Assembly (NCBI GenBank): GCA_946803715.1
Contig: CAMPET010000170.1
Location: 99,791 to 122,417, forward strand
Length of the DNA stretch: 22,627 nucleotides
Reading direction: 5' to 3'
Origin: Beroe ovata
Lineage: Eukaryota; Ctenophora; Nuda; Beroida; Beroidae
Part shown: positions 1 through 11,200 of the stretch, piece by piece
How positions within the stretch are numbered: position 1 is the first letter of the stretch
Layout: every line of letters starts with the position of its first letter
Program-made: the position numbers and the translations under genes
Notes under the pieces: generated by a model
What the model was told of the DNA's origin: nothing
The model's input: only the letters and a program-made list of their open reading frames with translations
Database searches by the model: none

Positions 1-23
1 ACACACACACACACACACACACA
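1..23. repeat. (AC)n microsatellite at window edge
   Basis: Uninterrupted AC dinucleotides run from the first base, so the tract probably extends beyond the window. Confidence 0.95.
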
Positions 24-818
24 AAGAAGTTGGATATATGCGTGTGCTTGTTGCGTGCGTCATCATAGTGCCATCACTCATTACAAAAACTTGGACTAAT
101 TCAGGGGGTCATGCAGTGAGATATGTGACGTGTCAGGATACTGGATAGCACGTTTGTGAAGTCTGTGGGGGAGATTGATGTGATGCTGTGTGAATGCTGT
201 AGAAGATTGATGATGCGAGTACGTGTCTGTCATGCGATTGACAGCTAGACTGAGACAGCTCTCCCTGTCCAATAGGTGTGATAAATGATGTAAGTGTGAT
301 GAAAAGTGTGACGTCAGGTGAAGGGAGATATATACATCACCTGGCCGTAACTCAAATTTGTCAGGTGACGTGGTAGTGTCATGTGATTCGGATCTGTAAC
401 TGTCACGTGATCGTAAATATAACCATAGTAACACACGAACACACACATTGTCAAATTCCTGTGACGTCAAGAGATCAGCGCGGCCCTCACTAGGGAGAAG
501 CCGCTCAAAAAGTATATAATGGCTTATCATCATTATGACGTTCACAACAATCAAACTCAATGACTAGCTCTGGAATCGTGACGTGAATTATAACAGAAGT
601 ACGAAATTCATTCAGTATGAGTGTCGTAACATTAAATAAAGCGATGCGAGAACTTGCGCATTCCAATATATTGACTGAAGTTCATTTTTAAAGAGTAAAC
701 GGTATATGTTTGACCGTTGACGTCAAAAAAGGAGTTGTGAAACGGTCATGAAAATGTCGAATGGTGGATGTCGAATGGGAATATTTTTCAAATTGACCCA
801 CAGAACATCAACTTGCTT
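24..818. other. Non-coding stretch, no gene seen
   Basis: No convincing gene. A 154-codon open frame on the minus strand (96-560) is rich in His, Ser and Thr from reverse-reading TG/CA-biased DNA and has no recognisable domain. The stretch holds three perfect TGACGTCA palindromes (309-316, 462-469, 718-725) and several TGACGTG half-sites. Confidence 0.6.
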
Positions 819-1050
819 CTCTGACAACACTCTTTTGACTATAATACTCTACCCTGACACCACTCTACTCTGACACAATTCTTCTCTGACACTACTACAC
901 CTTGACACCACTTTTCGATGCCACTCCCTTGACACCACGTATCCCTAACACAACTTCCCTCTGACACCACTTTTTTACTGGCACAAATTTTCTCTGACAC
1001 CACTTTCCTGACAACAGTCTAATCTGGCACTACTATTATTATTATTAACT
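819..1050. repeat. Degenerate 'TGACACCACTTTCC' minisatellite
   Basis: About a dozen diverged copies of a 15-17 bp unit, consensus near CTCTGACACCACTTTCC, follow each other head to tail and end in a short (ATT)n run. The same unit recurs at 10125-10269 inside intron 13 of the HYOU1-like gene, so this is a dispersed minisatellite family. No gene overlaps it. Confidence 0.8.
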
Positions 1051-4000
1051 CTGACGACTGACGCTACCACACTGAGCAAACTTTAAGTGAGTTTTTGGGT
1101 TGAGTTAATACAACATAGTGATATTATAGTTGACTAACGCAGGTTTACGCACATAACACTTAATGTAACAAAAACGCTCGTGCGTCAATCACACTGTTCA
1201 TTAAAGTGCCCTTACTGCAAGTGCACATGGCTGTGCGTATATCCATGTCTGCTGGGTAAATTCAATCATGTAATGTTGTACGATTAGAATAGAATGAATG
1301 CAAGTTCAATTAGCATAAAAGGAAACCGTCTAAAAGATGTCAAATTTATTTTTCAAAAAAACCAAGGATAATCCAAAACCGTATTGGGAATTCAAAAATG
1401 ACTGTTTCGCTATAGCACTATCCATTCACACCCACGATGTACACACTCACAGTATGAAAGATTGGATTGGTTCACTATTTTGTGTTAATAGTGGTTCTGT
1501 GTGATTTATATAGAGTCTCTTGATTACATTGTTGCCATACAAATTGTATACAATTAACTAGATTGTAATACAATATAGTTAATTGGAATCAAGAGCAAGT
1601 CTTGAAAATTGAAAGTGGTCAAATTTGGCAAGGGCCAAGCTTAATGCCGATAAAACAGTAGGTAACACAATACGAAGTAGGAAAATATTGAGTTATAGTA
1701 TACCTCTCAGAGTCGCTGCACCTGCTCCAATAGAAGTGAAAGTGGAAAGTCTATCATGAGTAGGCGCTTGGAAAGTTGAAACTTCGAGAATGGGAAGAAA
1801 AATTTCAATGAGCATCAGGGGAATATTAACAGTGTTACACAGTCTTTGTATTTAACACCTACATCAAACAGACATACAGCTAAAACAACAAAAACAACAA
1901 CAGTAGCGACAACAACCCCAATGACATAGTACATATCTGGGAGTTGCTGTTATGTACCTAGTTTCCTCTCATACAACTCATGCGAATAATAACATGTACA
2001 GCAACATGGATGGGTTTGACGTCATGCCCACTCAATTCCTAGTTTTAGGTTTCAGTATGTCTCTATCCTCTGTACATAGGTTGTCATATTATAACTCCCA
2101 GCTACATGCGAATGCCATGTGCATATCTTATCAGCAAGAACAGGTATCTGAATGATATTCAATAGAGATATTTCGAAGTGGCAATTGTCCATCAGGATAA
2201 ATAATTTTAAGAGCTCGGTTTGTCAGCTGATAGAAATATGGAAGAAATGATCAAAAGCTCGTCGAATTCAACATTTAATCATCAGAAATAAAATTGAAAA
2301 CTCTCACTCAATTTTCTCGTCATAAAGTCATACATGCTACAACACTAGCTCTTCAACTCCATTGGACCACATGACGTGAGCTGGCTTTTCCTAATCAACT
2401 TTATTGTGAGAACAGTCTTTTAGAAGACACGATCTTACGTGCTTAATTATAATAATTCAAGAGATTGGCTGGCTAAGATCACCATGATTTCCACAAATTT
2501 ACCATTCACGTCTGTGACTTCTTAGCATGCATACACTCTCGATATATTGACGTCACTGATGAATAATGTAGTCAAATTCCGTAAGGTGGACTTGCTATTG
2601 AAGTCAGCATATTGTTATGAATGATTTGTTAAAAGTCTTACAATAATTCTTATATTCATGCGTTTATGTTGATGGTTCCAGGACTAAGGTTGATGATTTA
2701 GGCTCTCCATGGATGGAACTTTTCAGGTCTTTGCAGCGAGTGATAAACCTTTCAGGTTGAATAATGCTTTTCTGAACAGAAACACCCATAAAAAAGGTTG
2801 TTCCCTCACTCAAAATTCTGATTTTTCATACATCATGAGCTGAACTAGGCATGTCCCCTAATCACCCATGTTTTGGCATGGCACTTGTGACGTTAGTAAA
2901 CAAAGATCCTTTTTTTCCATGTTGTTGTTATACCACATTATGGTAGTACTCTGTGCAGCATATTAATGTTTTGTTTCTTTGCCAGAACACTCCCTTCTTA
3001 CGTGTTGTGATGTTTTATCTAGTTTTTTACATATACATCTTGTGTACCAGTTTTGTTAGAATTTTTCATGTTGTTCTCTTCTTTCCAAGGCTAACTCACA
3101 AGTCACCATACAAGTCAAAAATGTGACTATAAAGATATATATGATCATTATCGTCATGACGATACCTACATGCAACTATATCAAGTATACATCATCAATC
3201 ATAGGAGGTGTGTCTATGATTTTCATCTAGATTACTAATTACCACTAATTAGTGTCATTAGAGTAATGATCGCACTTCTATCTTCCTGGGAATTCTTTAC
3301 GAGTGTTACACTGTATTTAACACCAGGTATGCCTACCTACGGCTAGCTTAGCTTTCATGAGCTACCTACCTTCCAAATTTTATGGTAACATGTCTTTCCA
3401 AAGTACAGTCATTCAATAACTGCCTCAAACGAGTAGCATGAACAAATTCATTTTCTATTCAGCATATATTCATGGCTGTCAAGTATCAACAGAGCTATTG
3501 ACTCCAGTTTGGTGACTTACTTTTTATTAATCAACCTCCCTCCCAATCCATGACACAAGCTTCACACTGACACGGTTTTGGTTCTCAAGAGGGATGTTCA
3601 CACAGACACGGGCTTTAGTATAATATTCACTTGACATGAGTGTGTATTGTGAATACTCCACTCTATGCCATTTCGCCACGCCCTCATTGTCATTGTGTAC
3701 TCTCATAATATATTATCAAAGTACAGACCACAGCTGTGATAACTAGCTTTGTCTCAGTAGAAGAAGTGTGATACTTACAAAAAGATATTTTCGTATTTGT
3801 CTTGTTTACATATTTATATGTTGCCTTTTGTGTTGGATTTGTACTGACTTTTGAAAGAGCAGTTAAGAGGTACTTGATAATTTTGTATGCTGTTTCAGCT
3901 TTAGTCTAGGCGTTTCTAAGGTTCCTCACGAACATATGAAATCACGCAATTTCTAATGAAATAACCTTTTGCTAAAAATAGCACAAGTTTCCGGTCGCAG

Positions 4001-4290
4001 AAAAGCCAGAGAAGTTTGAAACCATTTCTTCAGTCTTCTATTCATTCTCTTCATTCGTTAATAAGTCCTGAATGAACTCAATTATTGATTCAATACTCAT
4101 TATATGTCGACAAATTATAAATGGCTCCACAGTCTATGTAATATGTAGGTACGTTTTACACTGTAATGTATAGGAGTGGTCACTGGTCTTACTGCATGAT
4201 ACTCTTGATGTATCCTAGTGGTTGCAGCAGTGGTATGGGTTACTAATTTGTCATAAAGTACTGCAGTCGTCTCTATAGTGCGTCCAACCG
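1051..4290. other. Non-coding stretch, no gene seen
   Basis: No frame longer than about 70 codons and no exon-like segment that I can connect. Visible elements are a nested inverted repeat at 1517-1595, TGACGTCA palindromes at 2017-2024 and 2548-2555, and a TAAT-rich patch around 3228-3270 with the 12-nt palindrome CACTAATTAGTG at 3243-3254. AT-rich intergenic DNA. Confidence 0.55.
1517..1595. repeat. Nested inverted repeat
   Basis: Outer arms CTCTTGATT (1517-1525) and AATCAAGAG (1587-1595) are exact complements. Inner arms CAATTAACTA (1551-1560) and TAGTTAATTG (1576-1585) also pair exactly, enclosing an ATTGTA/TACAAT dyad. Spacing between outer and inner arms is unequal (25 nt against 1 nt), so this is not a clean terminal-inverted-repeat element. 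It may be a degraded foldback element or chance in AT-rich DNA. Confidence 0.45.
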
Positions 4291-4370
4291 TCTGTGTGTT
4301 TGTCTGTGCAGTGTCTGTGCCTGTGTGTTTGTGTCTGTGCCTGTGTGTTTGTGTCTCACACACTGTGTAT
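4291..4370. repeat. 20-bp tandem repeat in TG-rich tract
   Basis: The unit GTGTCTGTGCCTGTGTGTTT occurs twice exactly (4311-4330 and 4331-4350), with a degenerate copy before it and a partial one after. It creates spurious Thr/His/Gln-rich open frames on the minus strand. Confidence 0.85.
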
Positions 4371-6689
4371 ATGTTTTGTCTATGTGATTTGTGGATCCAA
4401 ATTTCACGCAAAATTTTACGCATAATACGACACAAACCAGATCCATTGGCATTTTGAGGATTCTGCTCTTGATCATGGTGACACTTGTTTAGCTCTAGAC
4501 TCCTCATTGCGAAACGCCATTTGTTGATCTCAATAGAGGTGTTTGAAATTCGAGGGCACAAAAGGCATCCAAAACAAAGGGATAATCCATCACTTGATGC
4601 TTTGAAGCATAGAAATCTTACTTTATTGTGTACCAAAGAGTTGGTCCACTAGACGCTTAGTTCTGTATGTTTTAGTGTAGTGGTCGTCTTCCTCATTTTT
4701 ATTATACTGTATTCATCTCTTCGCATAAATTACCTGGATCAATGAAATTTACCAATTCGTCAATTCACGTCATCAGGTAGCTGTATTCGTAGCATATAAC
4801 ACGATTTGGAGCTTTTTAATTCAATTAAAGTTCACTTTTAGGAAGTCAATTTTGTTTACTTCTCCTCTTAGCCGATCAGTTTTGACCATGATAAAGTTGT
4901 ATAATTTGCTGTTGTTCTCTGTTTTGATTAACATTTTCAGGTGGGTTGCTATCTTTGCTGTGATAAAACAGCTGCAAAACGCGATAAGGCAGCCATGGTA
5001 CCATCATGCTATCTCTATCTCTATCACTTGTATTATACCTACTATTATAGTGCAAGTCTCATTCTTGAGTGTTGTTTACCAATTACCATTTCCTACTCAA
5101 TTCATTCTTCCGGTGTTGTTTGACTCAATGGGGAATAGTCCTCCATTACATTTTAAATATCCCATCTATTTAATTGAGCATCCATGTCACGTTAATGTAA
5201 TATGATCTCATTTTAATCGAATTTATAGATAGTAATCACACTTGTAAGATCATTTCATTTCCATGTAATTAGAACTATCTCTGAAGTGCAATTACTGTCG
5301 AGTAAAACATGTCATGTTTTATTCGATAATTTACTAATTCGTTTCAAATCATTGCAACATGCTCCCAATTCTGTGTTAAATTATATGGAGTGAATTCAAT
5401 ATATAATTATTGCGAGATGAATGGCCCCATTGCTGATCCATTGTTCACAGCTCTATACGTGTGTGTGTTTGTGTGTGTGTGAATTTGTGTGTGTTTCTTT
5501 GTTTTTCGTACAAACCCACATAGCAAAAGAGAATGTACTTTTCGTTCTACTTTTCTGAACTTTTTCTGAAAAAGAAGGACTATTTTTTGTTACAAATCTA
5601 TGATGTTTCGGCTATTTCTTATCTCTCCCTTTGCCTGAATAATTTTTGCATGATTTTTCTGATTTACCGATCCATCTGGGTTGAAATTTTCATGCTGCCA
5701 TAGCAACAACCAAATCCATGCGATTCAGATCGGAAAGTCAAGTGTTTGACCAAGCATCTTTTCCACAGACACACACGCACACAAGTACTATACTGCTCTC
5801 CAATTATCAAATTGTTCTGGTAATTGCTGGGATCTTTTCGTTTTCTGAATCTAGTCTTGGCGGATCATTGGCGTCTGTGCTCAGCTTTTTCACGCATAAT
5901 CATTTGTGTACTACCAGTACCATGAGTAGATTGAGCTTTCTGGCGTTTTTTTGCAGTTCAGTGTCACTAACCTACATTAGCACATTGGTGATAAGAGTAT
6001 AGTTTGGCACTCTAAACTGGCCCAAACAAAACAAAATCTGACTCTCTGAGCCAGACTTTTCTCTGGAATCAAATATGATGATTCATGAAAGAGCATTGAC
6101 TTCTCACAAACACTGATATGGCCAAGTACACACTAGAGTCACTAACAGCTGTAACTGTCTGCATGTGAAGTTGTGCCGATGTTACTCCTTTACTACATGA
6201 TGCAACTCAATGAGGCTCTTTTTATAATGTAGCAATTATTATAGGTGCTCCGGTCATCTGATCATTGAGCAATGTTTTCATTCACTTCACTTGTCCCTCT
6301 TTATAGTTTTTGATGCGATTGCGATCTGGGCGTGGTTCGAAACACACTTATAATATCATCAATCTATCCAACTTTCAGCAGGCAAAAGGATAATAGAATT
6401 AGAATAGAATCGTTTTCTTTTTTCTGGCTCAATTCCAACCTAGCTGTATTGATCACGAGTTTCGTAATCATTGATTTGTTTAAACTTTGCTTTGAGTATA
6501 TGAACTTTTAGTTGGTTTTAATCGCATGGAAACATGATTGTTTAGCTATGCAGTTTCAATCCGTCGAAAGTTTTTACAGAATCAAAGTGCTGTATAGTGT
6601 ATGTTATCCCTCATAATTGTTAAAGTTTTCACTTTCTATGGCTTTCCTCTCATGACAACCCACGTACCATCTTCCTGAAACCTCACTCT
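4371..6689. other. Non-coding stretch, no gene seen
   Basis: No gene that I can support. The frame at 4852-5205 (117 codons) is hydrophobic but has no recognisable family and is of a size expected in AT-rich DNA. The frame at 5718-6002 is Ser/Thr-rich without domain features. A GT-rich patch lies near 5459-5500 and a strong inverted repeat at 5299-5325. The last few hundred bases probably include the promoter and 5' UTR of the small gene that follows, but no clear TATA box or initiator was identified. Confidence 0.5.
5299..5325. repeat. Near-perfect 27-bp inverted repeat
   Basis: Arms CGAGTAAAACATG (5299-5311) and CATGTTTTATTCG (5313-5325) pair over 13 positions with one mismatch, around a single-base centre. 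Possible cruciform or dimeric protein site; function unknown. Confidence 0.7.
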
Positions 6690-6713
6690 TTGTATAGCAA
6701 GAGATTTTACAAT

Positions 6714-7202
6714 ATGATGACGTCACGCATGAGTGTGCCCAAGGTGAAATTCCACAGACGAACCCACTCCATCACACTCCTACAGAAACCAATCTGCCCC
6801 CCTAATGAGTATAGCAAGTCATATGGGACCTTCATGTCGCTACCTGTGGTCAACGAATCAGGTAAAGGTTGATGTTTTGGGTAAAAGTTGGATCCGCCTT
6901 TTCTGTCCACTCAAAAACTTTTAATGGCTTTTGTTGCACAATCTGGAGTTATCAGTATCTTTACTACCTAAACATTCTTTAGTGTAGATTTCACAAGCGC
7001 ACAAGTGCGCAACTTGAACTATAACTGAGTTCAATTTGTCGTCACAGGTCAAGAAAGACCCATGACAGAATCAGAGCTGAAGGCCCGTGCAGAGAAGCTA
7101 CGCGAACTCACCCTCAAAGTCCAGGCATACCTCCTCTCAGCCAGACACTCTGTACTGTCGTCCTTCCCTAGGATTGACAAGAATTTCGTTGAAATCAAGT
7201 GA
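6714..7202 (+). CDS. Two-exon small protein, unrecognised
   Basis: Exon 1 (6714-6861) and exon 2 (7048-7202) join through a 186-nt intron with a GGTAAAG donor and a GTCACAG acceptor. The join keeps frame across a split Gly codon and gives a 100-residue protein ending in TGA at 7200-7202. The start is the first of two adjacent ATGs (6714, 6717); an in-frame stop lies at 6675-6677, though an upstream exon cannot be excluded. The N-terminal half is basic with a run of Pro/Cys/Tyr. The C-terminal half (about residues 54-85) begins with an acidic/basic stretch near PMTESELKARAEKL and looks like an amphipathic helix or short coiled coil. There is no signal peptide or membrane segment. I recognise no family. 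Codon-level composition and clean splice sites make it more credible than other short frames here, but one or both exons could be chance. It runs tail to tail with the HYOU1-like gene. Confidence 0.5.
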
Positions 7203-7754
7203 AGGGGTAGATATTATGGATCAATTCAGAGAAAAAGATTGTGAATCAGTTTCGTTTGAGAGCTTGGGTCTGAGTAACTGAAGTTGTGGAGTAGTTTGGT
7301 AAAGATGCTTGTTGTTTGGTGCAAAATCACTTTTTCATAGAGAGATCAGACAAAGACTATTGCAGCAGATGAAACGCTTTTTCGCCTCAGATATTTCATT
7401 AAAGCTCTGGGCTCTAAATTTGACTCTAAACTTGATTTTGATGTGCGATTCAAAAAGCTTTTAGAAAGTGCGACTCAAAAAGTTTTTAGTTAAAGTTGTG
7501 AAATTGTTTAAAGATTCTTAAGACAGTGTATTTGTAATTGTATTGTTCAAAACATTTTTACAGTGTGTTTGTCCTTTCTGAGAATCACCTTTACAATGAC
7601 ATCTTGAGCAAAAATTGAAACACAGGTTTTTCCAGTGTATAAATTGAGCATTGGAAACAGCAACTACAAGTCAGAAGGACAAAAGCTTCCTCTCACACAT
7701 ATATAGACAAAATAGCAGAAATAGCAACAACTTGCATAGGAAAAAACAGCATAA

Positions 7755-7760
7755 TTTATT
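7755..7760 (-). terminator. Candidate poly(A) signal for HYOU1-like gene
   Basis: TTTATT on the + strand reads AATAAA on the minus strand, about 460 nt after the HYOU1-like stop codon. It is the first canonical hexamer that I see downstream. Assignment by position only. Confidence 0.4.
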
Positions 7761-7943
7761 CTTGTCATTCTTTCAGGCAAGTGTTTAGTCAAAATAGAGA
7801 CAGCTGAAATGGATGTGGACCTGATACCAGTTTTGGACATAAAACTCGAGAGGTATTAATACCTGATAAACAATCCCGTTTGAAATCTGAAGATATCTAT
7901 ACCCAAAATACGAACCTTCGATCTAAATTATAAACTTTGAACA

Positions 7944-7953
7944 AATAAATAAA
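7944..7953 (+). terminator. Candidate poly(A) signals, + strand
   Basis: Two overlapping AATAAA hexamers (7944-7949 and 7948-7953) lie about 740 nt after the stop of the small + strand gene. An ATTAAA at 7398-7403 is an alternative nearer signal. The assignment is inferred from position only. Confidence 0.35.
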
Positions 7954-8217
7954 TATGGTGGCGTAAGAAAGCGTAAATAATTTTCGTGTCTGAAGGCTTT
8001 GAAGCAATCTTGCAGTGGTAATCTATGGGATTTTTTATCTAACCATTGGCATCAAAAACAATGAATATTGATTATCTGGATGAAAGTTGCCATCTGGAAG
8101 TTTTGTGAAAAACATATTGCGTCACAATTCTGACGAAAATTCCAAATGGAATCCGTAATGGGCCTGTCTGAAACTGCAAAATTCAAACATCATTAAAACT
8201 TGTAGCGTCCACCTATA

Positions 8218-11200
8218 CTACAATTCATCCTTTTCTTCTTCATCAGTTTCTGAATCAGTGTCCTCTTTAGAACCAGATTCTTCCACCTTAGGATCCTCTG
8301 ACTTGGCATCTCCTGCCCCACTCTTATCTTCCAAAACAAACTCATTTTCAGTTTCCGTCTCCTTTTCTTCGGGTGTCTCAATCGGTGTCTCACTCTCCCC
8401 AGCACTAGTCTCAATATTGTCTTCCTCTGTCTTCTCCTCTGTCTTTGCAGTGGTGTCTTCTGTCTTTTCTTCTCCTTCCTTTTCCGTCGTCTTTTCCTCG
8501 GTCACAGTCGTATTCTTCTTTAGAGCATCCATCATTTTAGTCAACTTCTCCCTGTACCACTGAGGTATGGGTTTCTTGACCAAGTAGTAAAGTTCTCGTT
8601 CCAGTTCTTGTTTCTTCTTCACGATGTCAGCTACCTTGAGGACTGGGTCCTGGTTGGCAGCTAGGGCCTCTTGTGACTCGGTGGTGGTGGTCAACCATTC
8701 CTGTGAGAGAAGGAGGTTAGAGATTACGCAGAAAGGAAAAGAAACTCAATAGTCAATACTCATAGGAATTAGTTGTTGATGGAAGGAAAAGGGTAAGGTT
8801 TAGTGGGAGAGGAGAAAAGAAAGTAGGCTCTAAGTTTGGGGACAGCCTGGGATGTGAGAGGTGAACGATAGTTGGTTTCCATGACAATCAACCTTGGTAT
8901 CCTTGAGGAGGTTTGACAGTTTCTCCAACTCCACTGGAGTATGGTATCTTAGTTCTTCACTTGTGTTGTAGATCTTAGCAAGGAATTGTTCCGTCAGGTT
9001 GAATGCTTGCTTCATATCTGAAACATTCAAAATCAAATGAAACTTAATCAAGCTATTTATGACTCTCCATTGGACAAGATACCAATCTTCGATTGTTGGC
9101 ACTTTGCCATGTTACCGACCATGTCCATAACTACCTGCTATAGCCTGAGGTCGTCCCTGGGCTTCCTTCACTCTGGCAATCAGGGGATCACAGTAGTCCT
9201 CAATAGTTGCCAACCTCTGGTTGAAAACCTGGAGGAAAAGAGGTACAGGTTGTGTTAAATGAGAGATCTAGAACATGGAACCAAAATCCCGTGCAGATTC
9301 ATTGCCCGAGTCAGGGGAAAGTTCGTGTGATCTCACCTCTAGAGTTTCTCCCCAGCTTTCCTCCTCCAACCAATCTGTCTCTTCAGATAGAGCTGTTTGA
9401 ATCTTCTCAATTTCATCCGAGGAGCCCGCATCTATGTACTCATCTGTAGAAAAAATAGGCTGATCATTGGTCTACATGGTTACTTAGACCAAAAGATCGC
9501 CAACAACGTAAGCAAGACACTTTGTTGAGATAACACACTTACCACTGGTAATGAGATCTTTCATGTTGATCACAAAAGCCTCCAGTTGATTCCTGGCTTC
9601 TTCTGTTGCTCTCTTTCTATCATCCACTTTCTTCAGTTCCAGAAGTTTGTCCTTACTCGGACCAGTTTCGGAGAGGGCAGGCACACCTGCAAACACGGAG
9701 AGTCTCAGAGATGAACGTGAAAAACTGAGTTAAATATAGAAAATATATGTAACTCCTAACCGAAGAGTGTGGTTTCCAGGGCGAGTTTTTCCTTGATAAT
9801 AACTGGTTTCTCAGGGACAATTGGTTTCTCTTCCTTCTTTTCTTCATCTTTCTTTTCCTGGGCACAAGCGATTGAATTGTGAGACTTGGCGCTCATCTAT
9901 TGGTAGGAGTTATATTGAACATTGGTATTGTTTTTACTTCAGTTTTTTCAGTGGTGTTCTGTTTCTCGTCAGTTTTAGTTTCCTCTTTCTTTTCTTCTTC
10001 TTTTTTCTCCCCTCCAGCATCCTCAGCCTTTTCTTTCTCGGTTTCTTCTCCCTGGACATGAACAACGGTTATATGACATCATTTTTCATACCACCTCCTT
10101 AGACACACAGAAATTATCTTAACTGATGCCTGACACCAGTTTTTGACTTAACACCACTTCCCTTGACACCACTTTCCTTTGAAATCACTTTCCCTTGACA
10201 CCACTTTCCGAATCCCCTGACACTCCTCTCCCTTGACACCACTTTCCAATTACCCTTGACACCACTCACCGAACCCGAGAAGAAGTTGGTCACACTATCC
10301 ATCCATCCTGACTCTGTGTCATTGGCAACCGGTACAATGGTCTCGAATATGGCCTCTACCGAGTCAACACTCACTAAACCCGATTCGTCCATAAGGATGT
10401 GAGCTTTAATCCCCTTCGAGTTTTTATCATGATGTTGGTTGAACACATCCTGCACTCCTTTCACGTCCACTTTCATCAGGGGTAGAGAGCCGAATTCACT
10501 GAATGTAGTTGTCATGGTGAAATGTTGGTAATTTTGTTGTTTCTACGGAAACACAAGGATATGTTTTTGAAGTCTCCCTAACCTCTTCTGTTGATCTGAC
10601 AGGAACGCTACCTCGCCGTAACTGACATTGAAATGGAAATCTGTGACAAACTTCGTGTATGTCATGGCTTTCTTCTGAGGGTATGCATTGTTCCTGTGGT
10701 ACAGTTCTTTATTAACAAGTTTCTCTTCCACTTCCCCTCCCTCCTCATTCACCGTTATCTTGTTGAAGGAAACTGTGATAGGGTACTGATTCGCGTCCTT
10801 CAGTTTGATCTCCTTCGTTCTGAAAATCAAGATGAACTGCGTGAGTCTCGAATATTTGGTTGCCATAGCAACAATCATGTCTCACAATTGTTGCTAAGCA
10901 AGCAACCTGTATACAGAGCTAGTTGACGCTGCCTGGAATGCACTTCCCATGGCTGCAGCTTCGTCAGTGTTAATGTACTTGTGTAGCTCTTTCCTGAAAT
11001 TATAATTAGGGGAAAGAGATAGACTCTTCGGGTATGAAGTATTAGTGTTCTTTCATGAAACTGTTAAATTGGGCTGTGAGATATTCATCACGATTTCAAG
11101 GCTTCACTCACTTTTCGGTCGCAGCTAAGATTTCCTCCTGAATCTTTGGGACCCTGCTTGCCCCTCCAAACGGGACAACAAGTTCTATTTCCATCTTGGT

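Larger units (their letters stand above)
7203..8217. other. Convergent 3' UTR region
   Basis: No coding sequence is visible between the two convergent genes. The stretch contains candidate poly(A) signals for both strands and a 14-nt perfect palindrome AGGTATTAATACCT at 7851-7864. If the signals given here are the ones used, the two 3' UTRs overlap by roughly 190 bp. Confidence 0.5.

Noticed and set aside
96-560. 154-codon minus-strand frame
   Set aside because: His/Ser/Thr-rich translation from TG-biased DNA; no domain, signal or splice support.
4115-4636. 173-codon minus-strand frame
   Set aside because: Its middle is the 20-bp TG tandem repeat, giving a Thr/His/Gln repeat; the rest has no recognisable features.
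4852-5205. 117-codon hydrophobic + strand frame
   Set aside because: No family resemblance, overlapping alternative frame, and a length expected by chance in AT-rich DNA.
8258-8563. Ser/Val/Phe-rich + strand frame
   Set aside because: Antisense shadow of the acidic, Lys/Glu-rich last exon of the HYOU1-like gene.
9821-10102. Phe/Ser-rich + strand frames resembling a membrane protein
   Set aside because: Antisense shadow of the Lys/Glu-rich loop exons.
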